A DNA stretch of 64,000 nt, taken from the NCBI GenBank assembly GCA_963728935.1, contig CAVSMC010000012.1:248001-312000 (forward strand), given 5' to 3'. Source of the DNA: CAVSMC01 sp963728935. GTDB lineage: Bacteria > Pseudomonadota > Gammaproteobacteria > Burkholderiales > Casimicrobiaceae. Shown here piece after piece: positions 8,768 to 17,469 of this stretch. Each line of letters begins with the position of its first letter. Positions within the stretch are counted from its first letter, which is position 1. A program made the position numbers and the translations under genes. The notes under the pieces were generated by a model, which searched no databases, was not told the origin of the DNA, and saw nothing but the letters and a program-made list of their open reading frames with translations.

Positions 8768-9270
8768 GTGCGTCGTGTTGCCTTCACCTTCTCGAGCAGC
8801 GCCTCACGCCGGGCGAGAGACGCGGCAGGCCAGTACTGGTTGCGATCGTAGTACTCCTCCACCGCCGGCATGCCGGGCGGGATCACGACCCACGGCTGCT
8901 TCGACATCGTGAAGATGTGGATGTCGGGCGGAAAGCGATCGGGATTGTCGAGCGTGCCGACGCGCACGAAGCGCACGGCGTCCCCGGCTCCGGCGTAGTT
9001 GCTCCACACGGCGATCCGGCATGTCGCACAGCGTGCGATGTTCTGGCCCTTTCCGCTGTTCGACGGCGTCACGACGATCTCAACGTCGCCGTGCAGCCGG
9101 ATGACACGGTCGGATTCGATCAGCGCGTTCAGCGCAAACGAAGCGCCGGTTTCGCGTTGACACCAGCGGCAATGACAGCAATGAACGAAGATGGGCTCGC
9201 TCGTCATCCGATAGCGAACGGAGCGGCACGTGCAGCCACCTTCGAACGGCGGTTTTTGAGGGGTTGTCAT
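8764..9270 (-). CDS. GFA-family zinc protein (glutathione-dependent formaldehyde-activating-like)
   Basis: A 168-residue CENP-V/GFA domain protein. Zinc ligands are visible as Cys13 and Cys15 (GGCTCRS), the CHCRWC cluster at 32-37 and a later C-A-T-C pair (ARCATCRIAVWS). Only a few GFA members have shown formaldehyde-glutathione chemistry, so the function here is open. It lies upstream of the secreted protein gene with a 4-bp overlap, and just downstream of the small membrane protein gene at 9283. All three are on the minus strand and may form one transcript. Confidence 0.85.
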   Translation of the reverse strand: MTTPQKPPFEGGCTCRSVRYRMTSEPIFVHCCHCRWCQRETGASFALNALIESDRVIRLHGDVEIVVTPSNSGKGQNIARCATCRIAVWSNYAGAGDAVRFVRVGTLDNPDRFPPDIHIFTMSKQPWVVIPPGMPAVEEYYDRNQYWPAASLARREALLEKVKATRRT

Positions 9271-9282
9271 CGAGCCTCCCGT

Positions 9283-9678
9283 TTAGCGCGCAAGTCGCGG
9301 CTTGGCACCGCGCACGAACCACGCCGCGCCGGCGAACGTCACCACGACGAGTGAAGCAAAGAAGATGGCGTGATACCAAATGGGGAACTTGTCCAACAGC
9401 GAGTAATGTACCGGAACGAACAATGCGACCAGCGTGATGACGAGCACGTTGATCGCGTTGCCGTTGGTCTTCGTTATCCACGCGGCGACGACGCCGGCGC
9501 AGAGCGATGACAACGCGCCGACGATAAGCCTCGCAACCATCATGGCTTCGCTGAACGTCATCGCTTTCTCGACGTCTGCGTACGCCGGCCACGCGACGCG
9601 CATCAGCAGATTGGCTGCCGTGGCGACGACAAACCACACGACGACTCCCGCGACGACGGCTGCAATGCCTTTGATCAC
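9283..9678 (-). CDS. Hypothetical four-helix membrane protein
   Basis: A 131-residue protein with about four hydrophobic segments (roughly 4-26, 47-68, 77-98 and 106-124) and no motif I can name. It starts at the GTG at 9678 with a good GGAGG site 7 nt upstream. It is the first gene of a short minus-strand run with the GFA protein (12 bp gap) and the secreted protein. Confidence 0.65.
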   Translation of the reverse strand: MIKGIAAVVAGVVVWFVVATAANLLMRVAWPAYADVEKAMTFSEAMMVARLIVGALSSLCAGVVAAWITKTNGNAINVLVITLVALFVPVHYSLLDKFPIWYHAIFFASLVVVTFAGAAWFVRGAKPRLAR

Positions 9679-9697
9679 GTGAACCTCCGCAACGGTC

Positions 9698-9865
9698 TTA
9701 CGCGTTCGCTGGCCGGCGCGGCGTCTTGGCTCCTCGAAACTCGACCACCGCCGCTGCAGCGACGAACGCGAGGCACGCCAAGCGTCCGATGGGACGTATG
9801 TGCGCGATGCTGAGCAGAAGCCCCGACAACGAGCCCGGACATCGCCATAACGGGTCCAGCGTCAA
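9698..9865 (-). CDS. Possible small membrane protein after guaD (TTG start)
   Basis: An open frame of 55 residues whose TTG start overlaps the guaD stop (TTGA). It encodes a hydrophobic stretch (LSGLLLSIAHI, then LACLAFVAAAAVVEF) and a basic tail, so it looks like a small membrane protein translated by coupling to guaD. No similar family is known to me. It could be a chance frame in GC-rich DNA. Confidence 0.3.
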   Translation of the reverse strand: MTLDPLWRCPGSLSGLLLSIAHIRPIGRLACLAFVAAAAVVEFRGAKTPRRPANA

Positions 9866-11196
9866 TGCGGTCGATCGATTCTATCGCGCGCGTGCCGCAT
9901 TTGTCCCATCACGTACGTCGCCGCGACGCAGCGATCGTCGCCCAGCATCAGCAACGCAAACAGCCGCTCCGCGAGCGTCGCCGCGTGCTGCATCCGGCGC
10001 TCGAGCAGCGGCGTCGCCTCGAAATCGAGCACGACGAAGTCGGCTTCCTTGCCGGGAGCGAAATTGCCGATGCGCTCATCGATGTGCAGCGCACGCGCGC
10101 CGCCGAGCGTCGCGAGATGCAACGCGGCAAAAGGCGACAGCCGGTGATGCAGCAGATGCGCGACCTTGTACGCCTCGTCGAGCGTGCGCAGCATCGAGAA
10201 GCTCGTCCCTGCGCCGATGTCGGTTCCCACGGCGACATGGACTCGGTGGCGGCGCGCGGCGTCGACATCGAACAGACCGCTGCCGAGAAAGAGATTCGAC
10301 GTCGGGCAGAACGCCATCGCGGCGCCGGTCGCGCCCATCCGGTCGCGATCGGCGTCGTCGAGGTGCAAGCAGTGCGCGTAGATCGCGCGTTCGCGCAGTA
10401 ACCCGAAGCGATCGTAGACGTCGAGATAGCTGCGGCTCCACGGATAGAGCTCGGCGACCCATTTCACCTCGTCGGCGTTCTCGGCGACGTGCGACTGCAG
10501 GTACAGGCCGTCATGCTCATCCAGCAGCCGTCCCGCCAGCTCGAGCTGGCGTTCGGTCGATGTCGGCGCAAACCGCGGCGTGACCGCGTAGAGCAGACGG
10601 TCGCGGCGGTGCCAGCGCTCGATCAGCGCTTGACTCTCCTCGTAAGACGATTCGGCGGTGTCGCACAGATCGGGGGGACAGTTGCGATCCATCATCACCT
10701 TGCCGGCGATCATTCTCGCGCCGAGCGCCTGCGCGGACGCGAAGAACGCGTCGACCGATTGCGGATGCACGGTGGCGAACACCGCCGCGGTGGTCGTGCC
10801 GTTGCGCAAGAGCTCGGCAAGGAAGAAGTCGGCGACCTCGCGCGCGTACTCGGGATCCTCGAAGCGGCGCTCGGTCGGAAACGTGTAGCGATTGAGCCAC
10901 TCGAGCAGTTTCTCGCCGTACGCTGCGACGATGTCCGCCTGCGGATAGTGAACGTGCGCGTCGATGAATCCGGGCACGATCATCTTGCCGGTGTGGTCGA
11001 TCAGCTCGGTTTGCGGCGGAAGCTTCGCCAGCAGCGCTGTCGCGTCGCCGCAGCGCGTGACATGGCCATCGGCGACGACGAGCACTCCGTCGGAATAGTG
11101 CTCGTACGCCCGCTCGCCGGCGACGACCGGGTCGTCGACCAGATGGACGATCTCGGCGCGGAACGCCTGCATGCGCTGCGCGCGTTCAGCCGTCAT
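9862..11196 (-). CDS. guaD: Guanine deaminase
   Basis: Hydrolyses guanine to xanthine and ammonia, feeding xanthine dehydrogenase. It is a 444-residue amidohydrolase with metal ligands in FIDAHVHYPQ (His81, His83), SHVAEN, YAHCLHL and VAVGTDIGAG, plus the ETRR-like TFPTERRF loop and FCPTSNLFLGSG seen in GuaD. The ATG at 11196 overlaps the puuD stop by 4 bp (ATGA), so the two are translationally coupled. The position at the end of the xdh/puuD run supports the purine role. Confidence 0.94.
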   Translation of the reverse strand: MTAERAQRMQAFRAEIVHLVDDPVVAGERAYEHYSDGVLVVADGHVTRCGDATALLAKLPPQTELIDHTGKMIVPGFIDAHVHYPQADIVAAYGEKLLEWLNRYTFPTERRFEDPEYAREVADFFLAELLRNGTTTAAVFATVHPQSVDAFFASAQALGARMIAGKVMMDRNCPPDLCDTAESSYEESQALIERWHRRDRLLYAVTPRFAPTSTERQLELAGRLLDEHDGLYLQSHVAENADEVKWVAELYPWSRSYLDVYDRFGLLRERAIYAHCLHLDDADRDRMGATGAAMAFCPTSNLFLGSGLFDVDAARRHRVHVAVGTDIGAGTSFSMLRTLDEAYKVAHLLHHRLSPFAALHLATLGGARALHIDERIGNFAPGKEADFVVLDFEATPLLERRMQHAATLAERLFALLMLGDDRCVAATYVMGQMRHARDRIDRPH

Positions 11197-12383
11197 TGCG
11201 TCGGCGCACCCTGGGCGAACCACGCCGAAACGATCGCCCGTTCCTGATCGGTCATCTGCGTGAGGTTGCCGATCGGCATATAGCGGTTGCCCACGGTCTC
11301 GGCGATCTTCGCGGCATTCGCGGCGACCTGGTCGTTCGTCTCGAGCACGATGCCCTTCGGCGGCTGCGCGAAGCCTTCCTGCTTCGGCTGCGCCGCGTGG
11401 CACGCGACGCAACGCGTATCGACGATCGAGCGCACCTGCGCGAACGCGACCTTGGTCGCGCCGGCGTCACCGCTTCTCGGCATGATCGCGACCGCAACCG
11501 CGGCGAGCAGCGCCGCGCCGGCCGCGGGCAACCACGGCTTGACCGCGCCGCGATGGCGCAGCACGAAGAACTGCCGGATCAGCACGCCGGCAAGCATGAT
11601 GACGGCGAGCACGAGCCAGCCGTGCGGGTGGCTGTACGTCATCGGATAGTGGTTGCTGATCATCGTGAACAGCACGGGCAGCGTGAAATACGTGTTGTGC
11701 ACCGAGCGCTGCTTGCCGATGATGCCCGGCCGAGGATCGGGATCGCGCCCGGCACGAATGTCAGCGACCATCCGCTTCTGACCCGGAATGATGTGAACGA
11801 ACACGTTCGCGACCATGATCGTGCCGAGCATCGCACCGACGTGCAGGTACGCGGCGCGCGCCGAGAAGACGTGAAAGAGCACCCACGTCGCCGCGACGAC
11901 GTACGCGAACACGAGCGCGGCGAGCAGCGTCTCGCGACCTTCGAGTGCGCGGCACAGCGCGTCGTAGACCAGCCAGCCGGCGGCAAGCGTCGCAATGCTC
12001 GCCGCGATGGCGGCCGCCGGCGTCAGCGCCATCACGTTGCGGTCGATCAGATACGTGTTGGCGCCGTACCAATAGACGATCGCGACAAGCGCCATGCCTG
12101 AGAGCCACGTCGTGTACGCCTCCCACTTCGACCAGTGTAGATGCTCGGTCAATGGCTCGCCCTTCGGACCCGTGAGGAATTTCTGGCTCACGTAGAAGCC
12201 GCCGCCGTGAACGGCCCAAAGCTCGCCGAACACGCCGCGTTGCTCGTCGTCGGGCCGCGCCGGCGGCGTGAGCGAGTTGTCGAGCATCACGAAGTAGAAC
12301 GAGGCGCCGATCCACGCGATGCCCGCGATCAGGTGGAGCCAGCGAACGAGGAGGTTCGCCCAGTCGATCAGATACGCTTCCAT
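11193..12383 (-). CDS. puuD: Membrane-bound urate hydroxylase PuuD with C-terminal cytochrome c
   Basis: Oxidises urate to 5-hydroxyisourate, passing electrons to the respiratory chain through a fused cytochrome c. The N-terminal part of about 300 residues has eight or so membrane helices with conserved His residues (WLHLIAGIAW, HVGAMLG, FVHIIPGQKRMV). The C-terminus carries one haem motif, CVACH (325-329), and a probable axial Met369. The length of 396 fits PuuD. It is cofactor-free of the usual uricase fold, and no uricase or HpxO is seen, so this is the urate step here. guaD overlaps its end. It lies 210 bp downstream of the importer genes, across a pair of repeat elements. Confidence 0.94.
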   Translation of the reverse strand: MEAYLIDWANLLVRWLHLIAGIAWIGASFYFVMLDNSLTPPARPDDEQRGVFGELWAVHGGGFYVSQKFLTGPKGEPLTEHLHWSKWEAYTTWLSGMALVAIVYWYGANTYLIDRNVMALTPAAAIAASIATLAAGWLVYDALCRALEGRETLLAALVFAYVVAATWVLFHVFSARAAYLHVGAMLGTIMVANVFVHIIPGQKRMVADIRAGRDPDPRPGIIGKQRSVHNTYFTLPVLFTMISNHYPMTYSHPHGWLVLAVIMLAGVLIRQFFVLRHRGAVKPWLPAAGAALLAAVAVAIMPRSGDAGATKVAFAQVRSIVDTRCVACHAAQPKQEGFAQPPKGIVLETNDQVAANAAKIAETVGNRYMPIGNLTQMTDQERAIVSAWFAQGAPTQ

Positions 12384-12429
12384 GGCGGCTCAGTGACCCA
12401 ATTGGCCAAATTCGGCGCGAGCTCCGCCG

Positions 12430-12504
12430 GTCGTCCCCGCGGCGGCGGGGACCCAGTGTCTTTACGCGCAGACGACACTGGATTCCCGCCTGCGCGGCAA
12501 TGAC
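12430..12504 (+). repeat. Double-hairpin repeat, copy A
   Basis: About 75 bp beginning GTCGTCCCCGC and ending AATGAC, with two GC-rich hairpins joined by a CCCAGTGTC/GACACTGG inverted repeat. The second hairpin is degenerate (GGCAAT instead of GGGAAT). Copy B follows 8 bp later in the same direction. The pair fills the gap between the importer and puuD genes. Confidence 0.85.
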
Positions 12505-12512
12505 GGCTCGAA

Positions 12513-12586
12513 GTCGTCCCCGCGAACGGGGGAACCCAGTGTCTTTCGGGCCAACGACGCTGGATTCCCGCGTGCGCGGGAATGAC
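12513..12586 (+). repeat. Double-hairpin repeat, copy B
   Basis: Tandem partner of copy A. It has an intact ATTCCC-N8-GGGAAT hairpin at the right end, just 7 bp from the stop of the binding-protein gene. Transcribed with the operon, the two hairpins could stabilise or attenuate the RNA. Confidence 0.88.
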
Positions 12587-12593
12587 GATGAAG

Positions 12594-13691
12594 TTACTTC
12601 TTCGGCAGGCTTCCCTGTACCCCTTCGACGTAGAAGTCGAGCTTCTGCAAGTCGCCGTCGGCCATCACCTTGCCTGCGGCGAGTCGTTCCTTTCCGGTGT
12701 TGTCCTTCATCGGACCGGTGAACGGATGCAGCTTGCCCGACGCGATGTCGTTCGTCTTCGCCGCGACGAGATCGGCGACGTCTTTCGGCACCGCCGGATT
12801 GAGCGGCGCGAGCTTGATCATGCCGTCCTTGATGCCGCCCCAGACGTTGGTGCCCTTCCACGTGCCGGCCATCACTTCCTGCGTCACCTTCGTGTAGAAC
12901 GCGCCCCACTGGTGCGTCGTTGCCGACAATTGCGCCTTCGGACCGTATTTCGACATGTCCGAGTGATAGCCGAACGCGTATTTGCCCTTCTCCTCGGCGG
13001 TCTGCACGACGGCGGTCGAATCCGTGTGATGCGTCAGCACGTCGGCGCCCTGCGCGATGAGCGTGCTCGCCGCTTCGCGTTCGCGGCCGGGGTCGTACCA
13101 CGAGTTCGTCCAGATCACCTTGAGCTCGGCCTTCGGATTGACGCTGCGCATGCCAAGCATGAACGCGTCGATCCCTTGCACGACTTCGGGGATCGGAAAC
13201 GCGGCGACGTAGCCGGCGACGTTCGACTTCGTCATCTTGCCGGCGATGATGCCGCACAGATAGCGGCCCTCGTAGAAGCGCGCGTTGTAGATGCCGACGT
13301 TCTTCGCCGTCTTGTACCCTGTCGCGTGCATGAACACGGTATTCGGGAATTGCTGCGCGACCTTGAGCGTCGGATTCATGTAACCGAACGACGTCGTGAA
13401 GATCAGCTTGTAGCCGCTCGATGCGAACTCGCGGATCACGCGCTCGCTGTCGGCGCCTTCGGGCACGTTCTCGACGTATTTGGTCTCGACCTTGCCGGCG
13501 AGCGCTTTCTCCATTTCCCTGCGGCCGGAATCGTGCTGGAACGTCCAACCGGCGTCGCCGATCGGGCTCACGTACACGTAGCCGACTTTGAACGGCCCCT
13601 GCGCCGCCGCGGGTCCCGCCGCGATTGCACCCAGCGCGGCGCCTGTCGCGAGCGCCAGCGTCCAGCGGGTTATGCGATGCTTGTCGTTCAT
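12594..13691 (-). CDS. BMP-family ABC transporter substrate-binding protein (purine/nucleoside type)
   Basis: Periplasmic binding component of the importer encoded just upstream. It has 365 residues with a Sec signal peptide ending near AAGPAAAQG. The mature start GPFKVGYVYVSPIGDAGW is typical of the Bmp/Med/PnrA family, which binds nucleosides or purines. The ATG at 13691 is chosen because it begins the signal peptide; the longer open frame upstream is a shadow of the permease gene. The operon context with xdh and urate genes points to a purine base, nucleoside or allantoin-like ligand. Confidence 0.92.
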   Translation of the reverse strand: MNDKHRITRWTLALATGAALGAIAAGPAAAQGPFKVGYVYVSPIGDAGWTFQHDSGRREMEKALAGKVETKYVENVPEGADSERVIREFASSGYKLIFTTSFGYMNPTLKVAQQFPNTVFMHATGYKTAKNVGIYNARFYEGRYLCGIIAGKMTKSNVAGYVAAFPIPEVVQGIDAFMLGMRSVNPKAELKVIWTNSWYDPGREREAASTLIAQGADVLTHHTDSTAVVQTAEEKGKYAFGYHSDMSKYGPKAQLSATTHQWGAFYTKVTQEVMAGTWKGTNVWGGIKDGMIKLAPLNPAVPKDVADLVAAKTNDIASGKLHPFTGPMKDNTGKERLAAGKVMADGDLQKLDFYVEGVQGSLPKK

Positions 13692-13714
13692 TTGTGTGTC
13701 TCCGTGGTGTGACG

Positions 13715-14635
13715 TCAATCGGGCCGGTACGACCGTCCCAGCGAAAGCGGCGAATTCAACCGGATGGTAGCGACATTGCGCGAGATCGCGACGAGCACGA
13801 TGATCGTCGCGAGATACGGCAGCGCGGACAGGAACTGCGCCGGCACGTCGATGCCGCCCCCCTGCGCGAAGAACTGCGCGATCGTCACGCCGCCGAACAG
13901 ATACGCGCCGATCATCACGCGCGCCGGCCGCCACGTCGCGAACACGACGAGCGCAAGCGCGATCCATCCGCGGCCCGCGACCATGCCCTCGACCCACATC
14001 GGCGCATAGAACTCGGCGAGGTGCGCGCCGCCGAGTCCCGCGAGCGCGCCGCCGAACAGCGTCGCCAGCCAGCGAATGCGCACGACCGGATAACCGATCG
14101 CATGCGCCGATTCCGGCGACTCGCCGACCGAGCGCAGCACGAGGCCGGCGCGGCTCTTGTACAGGAACCAGCTCACCGCCGCGAACACCGCCCACGACAC
14201 GTAGACGAGGTAATGCTGGCGAAACAGGATCGGCCCGAGCACGGGAATGTCGCCGAGCAACGGCAGATGCTCGGTGCCTTCTTTCAGCAGCGAAACGCTT
14301 TCGAACGGCTTGCCGACGAACGCGGAAAGGCCGACGCCGAACAGCGTCAGCGCGAGGCCGCTCGCGACCTGGTTCGCCATCAAGTTGAGCGTGAGCAGCG
14401 CGAAAATCGCCGACATCGCCGCGCCGGCCGCCATGCCGGCGACAACGCCGAGCCACAGGTTGCCCGTCGTTGCCGCGGTCGCGAACCCTGCGATCGCGCC
14501 GACCAGCATCATGCCCTCGACGCCGAGATTGAGCACGCCTGATCTTTCGGTGATCAACTCGCCCAGCGCGGCGAACACCAGCGGCGTACCGGCGGCGATC
14601 GTCGCCGCGAGAATCGGAACGATGCTGTCGATCAC
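13715..14635 (-). CDS. ABC importer permease 2 (BMP/nucleoside type)
   Basis: Inner-membrane permease of 306 residues with eight or more hydrophobic helices and the family segment ERSGVLNLGVEGMMLVGA. Its partner is the permease at 14632. It starts at the GTG at 14635, overlapping the stop of that partner by 4 bp (GTGA). Sequence GVNLG/GVEG motifs match the BPD_transp_2 permeases of nucleoside and branched-chain importers. Confidence 0.92.
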   Translation of the reverse strand: MIDSIVPILAATIAAGTPLVFAALGELITERSGVLNLGVEGMMLVGAIAGFATAATTGNLWLGVVAGMAAGAAMSAIFALLTLNLMANQVASGLALTLFGVGLSAFVGKPFESVSLLKEGTEHLPLLGDIPVLGPILFRQHYLVYVSWAVFAAVSWFLYKSRAGLVLRSVGESPESAHAIGYPVVRIRWLATLFGGALAGLGGAHLAEFYAPMWVEGMVAGRGWIALALVVFATWRPARVMIGAYLFGGVTIAQFFAQGGGIDVPAQFLSALPYLATIIVLVAISRNVATIRLNSPLSLGRSYRPD

Positions 14636-15735
14636 GACGCGGCCCCCATCGCGGCAACCGAAGCCGGCGCACGCTGCGCACGCACGACTTTCAGGCGATA
14701 GTTGATGAAAACGTCGGACCCGAGCAGGAAGAACAGCAGCATCCCTTGGAACAGGCCGGTCATCGCTGAGGGCAGGTTGAGCCCCATCTGCGCTGCTTCG
14801 CCGCCGAGATAGAGCAGCGACATCAGCAGGCTCGCGAGCAGGATGCCGAACGGATGCAACCGCCCGACGAAGGCGACGATGATCGCGGCGAAGCCGTAGC
14901 CCGGCGACACCGATGGCAGCAACTGTCCGATCGGGCCCGCCACTTCGCCGACACCGGCGAGACCCGCCGCCGCGCCGCCGATCAGCAAGCCGAGCCATAC
15001 CATGCGCCGCGCATTGAATCCGGCGTAGCGCGCCGCCGCGTCGGCGAGACCCGCCACGCGCATCTGGAAGCCCAGGAAGCTGCGGTTGAGGAAGATGTAA
15101 CCGGCGGCGATCGCGGCGAGCGACAGCAGGAACGAAGCGTTCAACCGAGTGTTGGGAACCAGCATCGGATAAAGAGCAGTGTCGGTGAACTGTCGCGTCT
15201 GCGGGAAGTTGAAGCCCTCCGGATCTCGCCACGGACCGTGCACGAGATAGCTCAGCAGCAGGCTCGCCACGTAGACCAGCATCAGGCTCGTCAGGATCTC
15301 GCTCGTGTTGAAGCGCGTTCGCAGAAGTGCCGGTATCGCGGCCCATAGCATGCCGCCGATCGCGCCGGCGACGATCATCATCGGCAGCACGAACGGATTT
15401 TCGCTTTGGTAGAAGTACAGCGCCACGCCACCGCCGAAGATCGCGCCGAGCGTGAGCTGACCTTCAGCGCCGATGTTCCAGACGTTCGCCCGATAGCCGC
15501 ACGCGAGACCGACGGCGATCAGCATCAGCGGCGACGCCTTGAGCAGCAGCTCGGCAACGCCGTTCAAATCGCGAATCGGGTGAATGAAGAACGTGTAGAA
15601 CGCGTGCACGGGATTCTTGCCGAGCGCCGAGAACAGGACGAATCCCGCGACGACGGTCAACGCCGCCGCGAACAACGGCGCGAGCCAGCCCATCAACGGC
15701 GACGGCTCGGCGCGCGCTTCAAGCTTGAGCCGCAT
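14632..15735 (-). CDS. ABC importer permease 1 (BMP/nucleoside type)
   Basis: Inner-membrane BPD_transp_2 permease of 367 residues. It has many hydrophobic helices and the conserved NVWNIGAEGQLTLGA segment that contacts the ATPase. The ATG at 15735 is preferred over one 15 bp upstream because AGGAGAGG lies about 7 nt before it. It forms a pair with the permease that overlaps its stop. The gene follows the ATPase gene by 57 bp. Confidence 0.92.
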   Translation of the reverse strand: MRLKLEARAEPSPLMGWLAPLFAAALTVVAGFVLFSALGKNPVHAFYTFFIHPIRDLNGVAELLLKASPLMLIAVGLACGYRANVWNIGAEGQLTLGAIFGGGVALYFYQSENPFVLPMMIVAGAIGGMLWAAIPALLRTRFNTSEILTSLMLVYVASLLLSYLVHGPWRDPEGFNFPQTRQFTDTALYPMLVPNTRLNASFLLSLAAIAAGYIFLNRSFLGFQMRVAGLADAAARYAGFNARRMVWLGLLIGGAAAGLAGVGEVAGPIGQLLPSVSPGYGFAAIIVAFVGRLHPFGILLASLLMSLLYLGGEAAQMGLNLPSAMTGLFQGMLLFFLLGSDVFINYRLKVVRAQRAPASVAAMGAAS

Positions 15736-15792
15736 GGTTCCTCTCCTCATGTGCGCCCTCAGAAGCGCCGGCGCGAAATTCGTTGCCTTGAG

Positions 15793-17427
15793 TCATCGGG
15801 CGCTGCTCGGTCGGACCGCGACGGCCCCTTCGGGACTTGGCGCGCCTGCGGCGCGCCCGCGGTCCTCACTCGCGGGCGAGAAGTGCGCGGGATCGCCGGC
15901 GTCGGGCCACATGCCGCTCATCCACACGCCGACTTCCTCGACGTTCGTCTGCTTGATCGGTTTTGCCGGCGACAACCGGCCCTTGGCGATGACGACGAGT
16001 CGATCGCTCACCTCGAACAGCTCGTCGAGCTCCTCGGAGAGCACCAGAATCGCCACCCCTTCGTTGCGAAGGTCGATGATCTTCTGTCGTATGAACGCCG
16101 CCGCGCCGACGTCGACACCCCACGTGGGTTGCGCGACGACGAGCACCTTGGGCTTTTGCAGCATCTCGCGGCCGACGATGAACTTCTGCAGGTTGCCGCC
16201 GGAAAGGCTCTTCGCCTCCGCCTGCGGGCCGCCGCACTTGACGTTGTAGTCGTCGATGCACTTCTTCGCGAACGATTCGACCTCGTCGAAGCGCACGAGA
16301 CCGTGCCGCACGTAGCCTTTGCGGTGCGCGGTCAGCAACGCGTTGTCGGCTAGCGCCATGCGCGGCACCGCGCCGCGGCCCAAACGCTCCTCGGGAACGA
16401 AGCACATGCCGAGCGCGCGTCGTTCCGCGGGACCGGTTGCGCCGACTTCCTGGCCGCACAAGATGATCGGGTGTTTTTCCGATAACGGCTCCTCGCCGGA
16501 GATCGCCGCGAGCAGCTCCTGCTGGCCGTTGCCCGATACGCCCGCGACGCCGACGATCTCGCCGGCGTGCACGGTGAGGTGCATGTCCTTGAGATCGGTG
16601 CCGAACGGATCGGGCGACGCACGGTTCAACCCGGCGAGCACGAGCCGCGGCTCGCCGATCGTCGGCGCGCCGTGCTGCGGATGCGGCAAGTCCTTCCCGA
16701 TCATCATCCGCGCCATCGATTTGGGCGTTTCCTGCCGCGGATCGCAATGAGCGGTGACCTGACCGCCGCGAAGCACGGTTGCCCCGGTGCAAAGCTCCTG
16801 GATCTCGTCGAGCTTGTGGCTGATGTAGAGGATGCTGCAGCCTTCGCCGGCGAGCTGCCGCAACGTCTCGAAGAGCTTGCGCACCGCCTGCGGTGTGAGC
16901 ACGGACGTCGGCTCGTCCATGATCAGCAGTTTCGGATTGACGAGCAGGCAGCGGATGATCTCGACGCGCTGGCGCTCGCCGACCGACAGCGAATGGACGA
17001 GCCTTCGCGGGTCGACCGGCAATCCATAGCGCTCCGAGACCTCGGTGATCCGCTGTGCAAGAGGACCGAGCGGCGGCTTGCCGGGCAGCGCGAGCGCGAC
17101 GTTCTCGACCACCGTCAACGTTTCGAACAGCGAAAAATGCTGGAACACCATGCCGATGCCGAGCTCGCGCGCGTGCGCGGGATTGACGACGATCACGGGC
17201 CTGCCTTCCCAGCGCATCTCGCCGGCGTCGGGCTTCACGACGCCGTAGACGATCTTCATCAGCGTGCTCTTTCCCGCGCCGTTCTCGCCGAGCACGGCAT
17301 GGATGTCGCCCGGCATCACCGACAGCGAGACGTCCTTGTTCGCGACCACGCTCGGATAGATCTTGGTGATGCCATGCAATTCGATGCGCGGTACACCTGC
17401 GGCTGCAGGCTGTGCAACGGTCGGCAT
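15793..17427 (-). CDS. ABC importer ATPase with two nucleotide-binding domains
   Basis: Energises the importer. It is a fusion of two ABC domains (544 residues). The first has Walker A GENGAGKS (47-54), signature LSVGERQRVE and Walker B LLIMDEPT. The second has the degenerate P-loop region GVSGNGQQELL and signature LSGGNLQKF, as is normal for sugar and nucleoside importers of this class. The second Walker B reads VLVVAQPTWGVD, with Gln in place of the catalytic Glu, again usual in this group. The ATG at 17427 has a GAGAGG site upstream. Confidence 0.93.
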   Translation of the reverse strand: MPTVAQPAAAGVPRIELHGITKIYPSVVANKDVSLSVMPGDIHAVLGENGAGKSTLMKIVYGVVKPDAGEMRWEGRPVIVVNPAHARELGIGMVFQHFSLFETLTVVENVALALPGKPPLGPLAQRITEVSERYGLPVDPRRLVHSLSVGERQRVEIIRCLLVNPKLLIMDEPTSVLTPQAVRKLFETLRQLAGEGCSILYISHKLDEIQELCTGATVLRGGQVTAHCDPRQETPKSMARMMIGKDLPHPQHGAPTIGEPRLVLAGLNRASPDPFGTDLKDMHLTVHAGEIVGVAGVSGNGQQELLAAISGEEPLSEKHPIILCGQEVGATGPAERRALGMCFVPEERLGRGAVPRMALADNALLTAHRKGYVRHGLVRFDEVESFAKKCIDDYNVKCGGPQAEAKSLSGGNLQKFIVGREMLQKPKVLVVAQPTWGVDVGAAAFIRQKIIDLRNEGVAILVLSEELDELFEVSDRLVVIAKGRLSPAKPIKQTNVEEVGVWMSGMWPDAGDPAHFSPASEDRGRAAGAPSPEGAVAVRPSSAR

Positions 17428-17469
17428 CGGGTTTCCTCTCGACAACGCGGTAATGAAGATCGGGGGCGA

